Assembly: GCA_945492685.1 (NCBI GenBank)
Contig: CALYUZ010000063.1
Span: 1 to 5,902, forward strand
DNA: 5,902 nucleotides
DNA from: an uncultured Methanomassiliicoccaceae archaeon
GTDB taxonomy: Archaea > Thermoplasmatota > Thermoplasmata > Methanomassiliicoccales > Methanomethylophilaceae
Direction: 5' to 3'
Positions 4,631-5,902 of this stretch are shown here, piece by piece; position 1 is the first letter of the stretch; the number at the start of each line of letters is the position of its first letter. A program made the position numbers and the translations under genes. The notes beneath the pieces were generated by a model. That model ran no database searches. It saw nothing but the letters and a program-made list of their open reading frames with translations, and was not told the DNA's origin.

Positions 4631-5902
4631 TCAGAACCTGGATTCGATCAGTCTCTTGGTGGTCTCGACGACCTCTGCGGAGGAGTACTGTCCTCCGGAC
4701 TGCTTCATGACGAATCCGATGACCTTGTTGGCGGCCTTGTCGTTTTTCTGGTAGTCGGCGATGATCGCGGGGTTCTCGTCGAGGTACTTGTTGATCAGGA
4801 CCTCGAGTCCCTCGGAGGCACCCTTGGCGGCTTCCGCATCGACGCCTGTCATGATGCATTTGATCTCGATACCGCACTCGGTATCGGTGATCTCCCCTGC
4901 CGCGAACCTCTTGATCACGGGGATGACCTCGGATACGTCTCCTCCGCGCTCCTCCATGGCCTTCCAGTTGGCGCTCACAGGTCCCGCCACCCACTTGATG
5001 GCGTTCTGCACATCCACATCCCTGGCGACGGTCTCGAACGTCTCCGCCAGACCGACGGACGTGGTTACCAGTTGTTTGGCCATCTTCTGCTCGATCTTGT
5101 ACTGGTCTGCGAGTCTGAGGACCATCTTCTGGGGACTCTCCTTGATCTTGATGGCATCCGCCATCTCCTTGATGTGGTAGATTCCCAGGTCGGGCTCGTC
5201 GATGTATCCGTAGTCCGCCTCGAACTCCTTCTTCCTGACGGAGATGGTGACCCCTCTCTCCTCGTCGAAGCGCCTGGTCTCCCTGTCGATCTTCCCTCCG
5301 GCCTTGAGAATCTTGGTCTGCCTGACCATCTCGAAGGTCAGTGCCCTCTCCACGTTCTTCAGACCGGTGACGTTCTTGACCTCGCATCTCTCCTTTCCGA
5401 CGGAGATGTTGCAGTCGCAGCGGATGCTCCTCTCTCCGTCCCCGGGCAGGTCGATGACATGCCTGATGTCGGCGATGAGCTGTCCGAGGAACTCCCTCGC
5501 CTCCGCGGGGGTGGCGATGTCGGGCTCGGTGACGATCTCCGCGAGGGGGATACCGGACCTGTTGTAGTCCACGAGGGATGACAGGTCTCCGACCCTCTTG
5601 GTCTTCCCGGGGTCCTCCTCCACATGGATCCTGGTGATCCTGATGGGCTTCTTGCCGTTCAGGTAGTACACCCCGCCCTCTCCGATGGGGTTGTCGTACT
5701 GTGTGATCTGGACGCTCTTGGACATGTCCGGGTAGAAGTAGGTCTTCCTGGAGAACCAGGTGGTGTCGGCGACCTTGCATCCGAGCATCTTCGCGAGCAT
5801 GATGCCGTATTCCAGGACCTTCCTGTTGAGGACGGGTCTGGATCCGGGCATACCGAGGCAGGTGGGGCGCACATGGGGGTGGGGTGCCGGGGCATCGGTT
5901 GT
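4631..5902 (-). CDS. gatB: Asp-tRNA(Asn)/Glu-tRNA(Gln) amidotransferase subunit B, 5'-truncated by window end
   Basis: The frame stays open to base 5902; 423 residues are visible and roughly 45-60 N-terminal residues lie outside. GatB binds tRNA and activates the misacylated Asp or Glu with ATP, so that ammonia from GatA can complete the amide. Family stretches in order are PTCLGMPGSRPVLN, RKTYFYPDMSKSVQITQYD, TRIHVEEDPGK (metal/ATP-site acids), DYNRSGIPLAEIVTEPDI, and SIRCDCNISVG. These are followed by the helical domain and the C-terminal YqeY-like tail domain (ADYQKNDKAANKVIGFVMKQ). It is GatB rather than archaeal GatE: the GatB core runs directly into the tail without the AspRS-like insertion of GatE. 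One oddity is that the usual CPxC zinc-knuckle pair reads VRPTC, with Arg for the first Cys. It is convergent with aspS, and the partner subunits GatA and GatC are not in view. Confidence 0.95.
   Translation of the reverse strand, partial: TTDAPAPHPHVRPTCLGMPGSRPVLNRKVLEYGIMLAKMLGCKVADTTWFSRKTYFYPDMSKSVQITQYDNPIGEGGVYYLNGKKPIRITRIHVEEDPGKTKRVGDLSSLVDYNRSGIPLAEIVTEPDIATPAEAREFLGQLIADIRHVIDLPGDGERSIRCDCNISVGKERCEVKNVTGLKNVERALTFEMVRQTKILKAGGKIDRETRRFDEERGVTISVRKKEFEADYGYIDEPDLGIYHIKEMADAIKIKESPQKMVLRLADQYKIEQKMAKQLVTTSVGLAETFETVARDVDVQNAIKWVAGPVSANWKAMEERGGDVSEVIPVIKRFAAGEITDTECGIEIKCIMTGVDAEAAKGASEGLEVLINKYLDENPAIIADYQKNDKAANKVIGFVMKQSGGQYSSAEVVETTKRLIESRF

Noticed and set aside
4598..5581. 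Long plus-strand open frame opposite gatB (327 codons)
   Set aside because: It lies antisense to well-conserved GatB sequence; its Asp/Leu/Gly-rich product is typical of a shadow frame.

Overview
The window comes from an archaeal chromosome with a moderately high G+C content. The archaeal signs are an archaeal-type nascent polypeptide-associated complex protein (NAC with a C-terminal UBA domain), a long-form AlaX trans-editing protein, an Lrp/AsnC regulator, and TATA boxes at the expected distance from starts with archaeal Shine-Dalgarno sites. HypC implies a [NiFe] hydrogenase user. A methanogen or related euryarchaeon fits; my weakly held guess is the Thermoplasmata/Methanomassiliicoccales group. 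No mobile element, CRISPR array, rRNA or tRNA gene is visible.

Layout. Bases 15-1824 (minus strand) hold a tight three-gene cluster, in transcription order alaX, nac, hypC. A 128-bp divergent promoter region (1825-1952) separates it from an Lrp/AsnC regulator (1953-2420, plus). A 115-bp spacer with dyad symmetries and a clear TATA box leads to aspS (2536-4356, plus), which encodes a full-length BACTERIAL-type aspartyl-tRNA synthetase. A 274-bp convergent spacer (4357-4630) carries several hairpins, an AT-rich inverted repeat and a possible 16-codon leaderless mini-ORF. The window ends inside gatB (4631-5902, minus), which lacks its N-terminus.

How the genes fit together. Most act in translation fidelity. 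AlaX removes alanine from mischarged tRNA, NAC meets nascent chains at the ribosome, AspRS charges tRNA, and GatB is the kinase/tRNA-binding subunit of the GatCAB amidotransferase. The AspRS is bacterial in architecture and carries both residues (His31 and the Gly82 equivalent) that mark NON-discriminating bacterial AspRSs such as that of Pseudomonas aeruginosa. It is therefore predicted to make Asp-tRNA(Asn), the substrate of the amidotransferase encoded next to it. This pairing is the most interesting feature of the window. The rest is ordinary core genome, and I see no new defence or mobile system.
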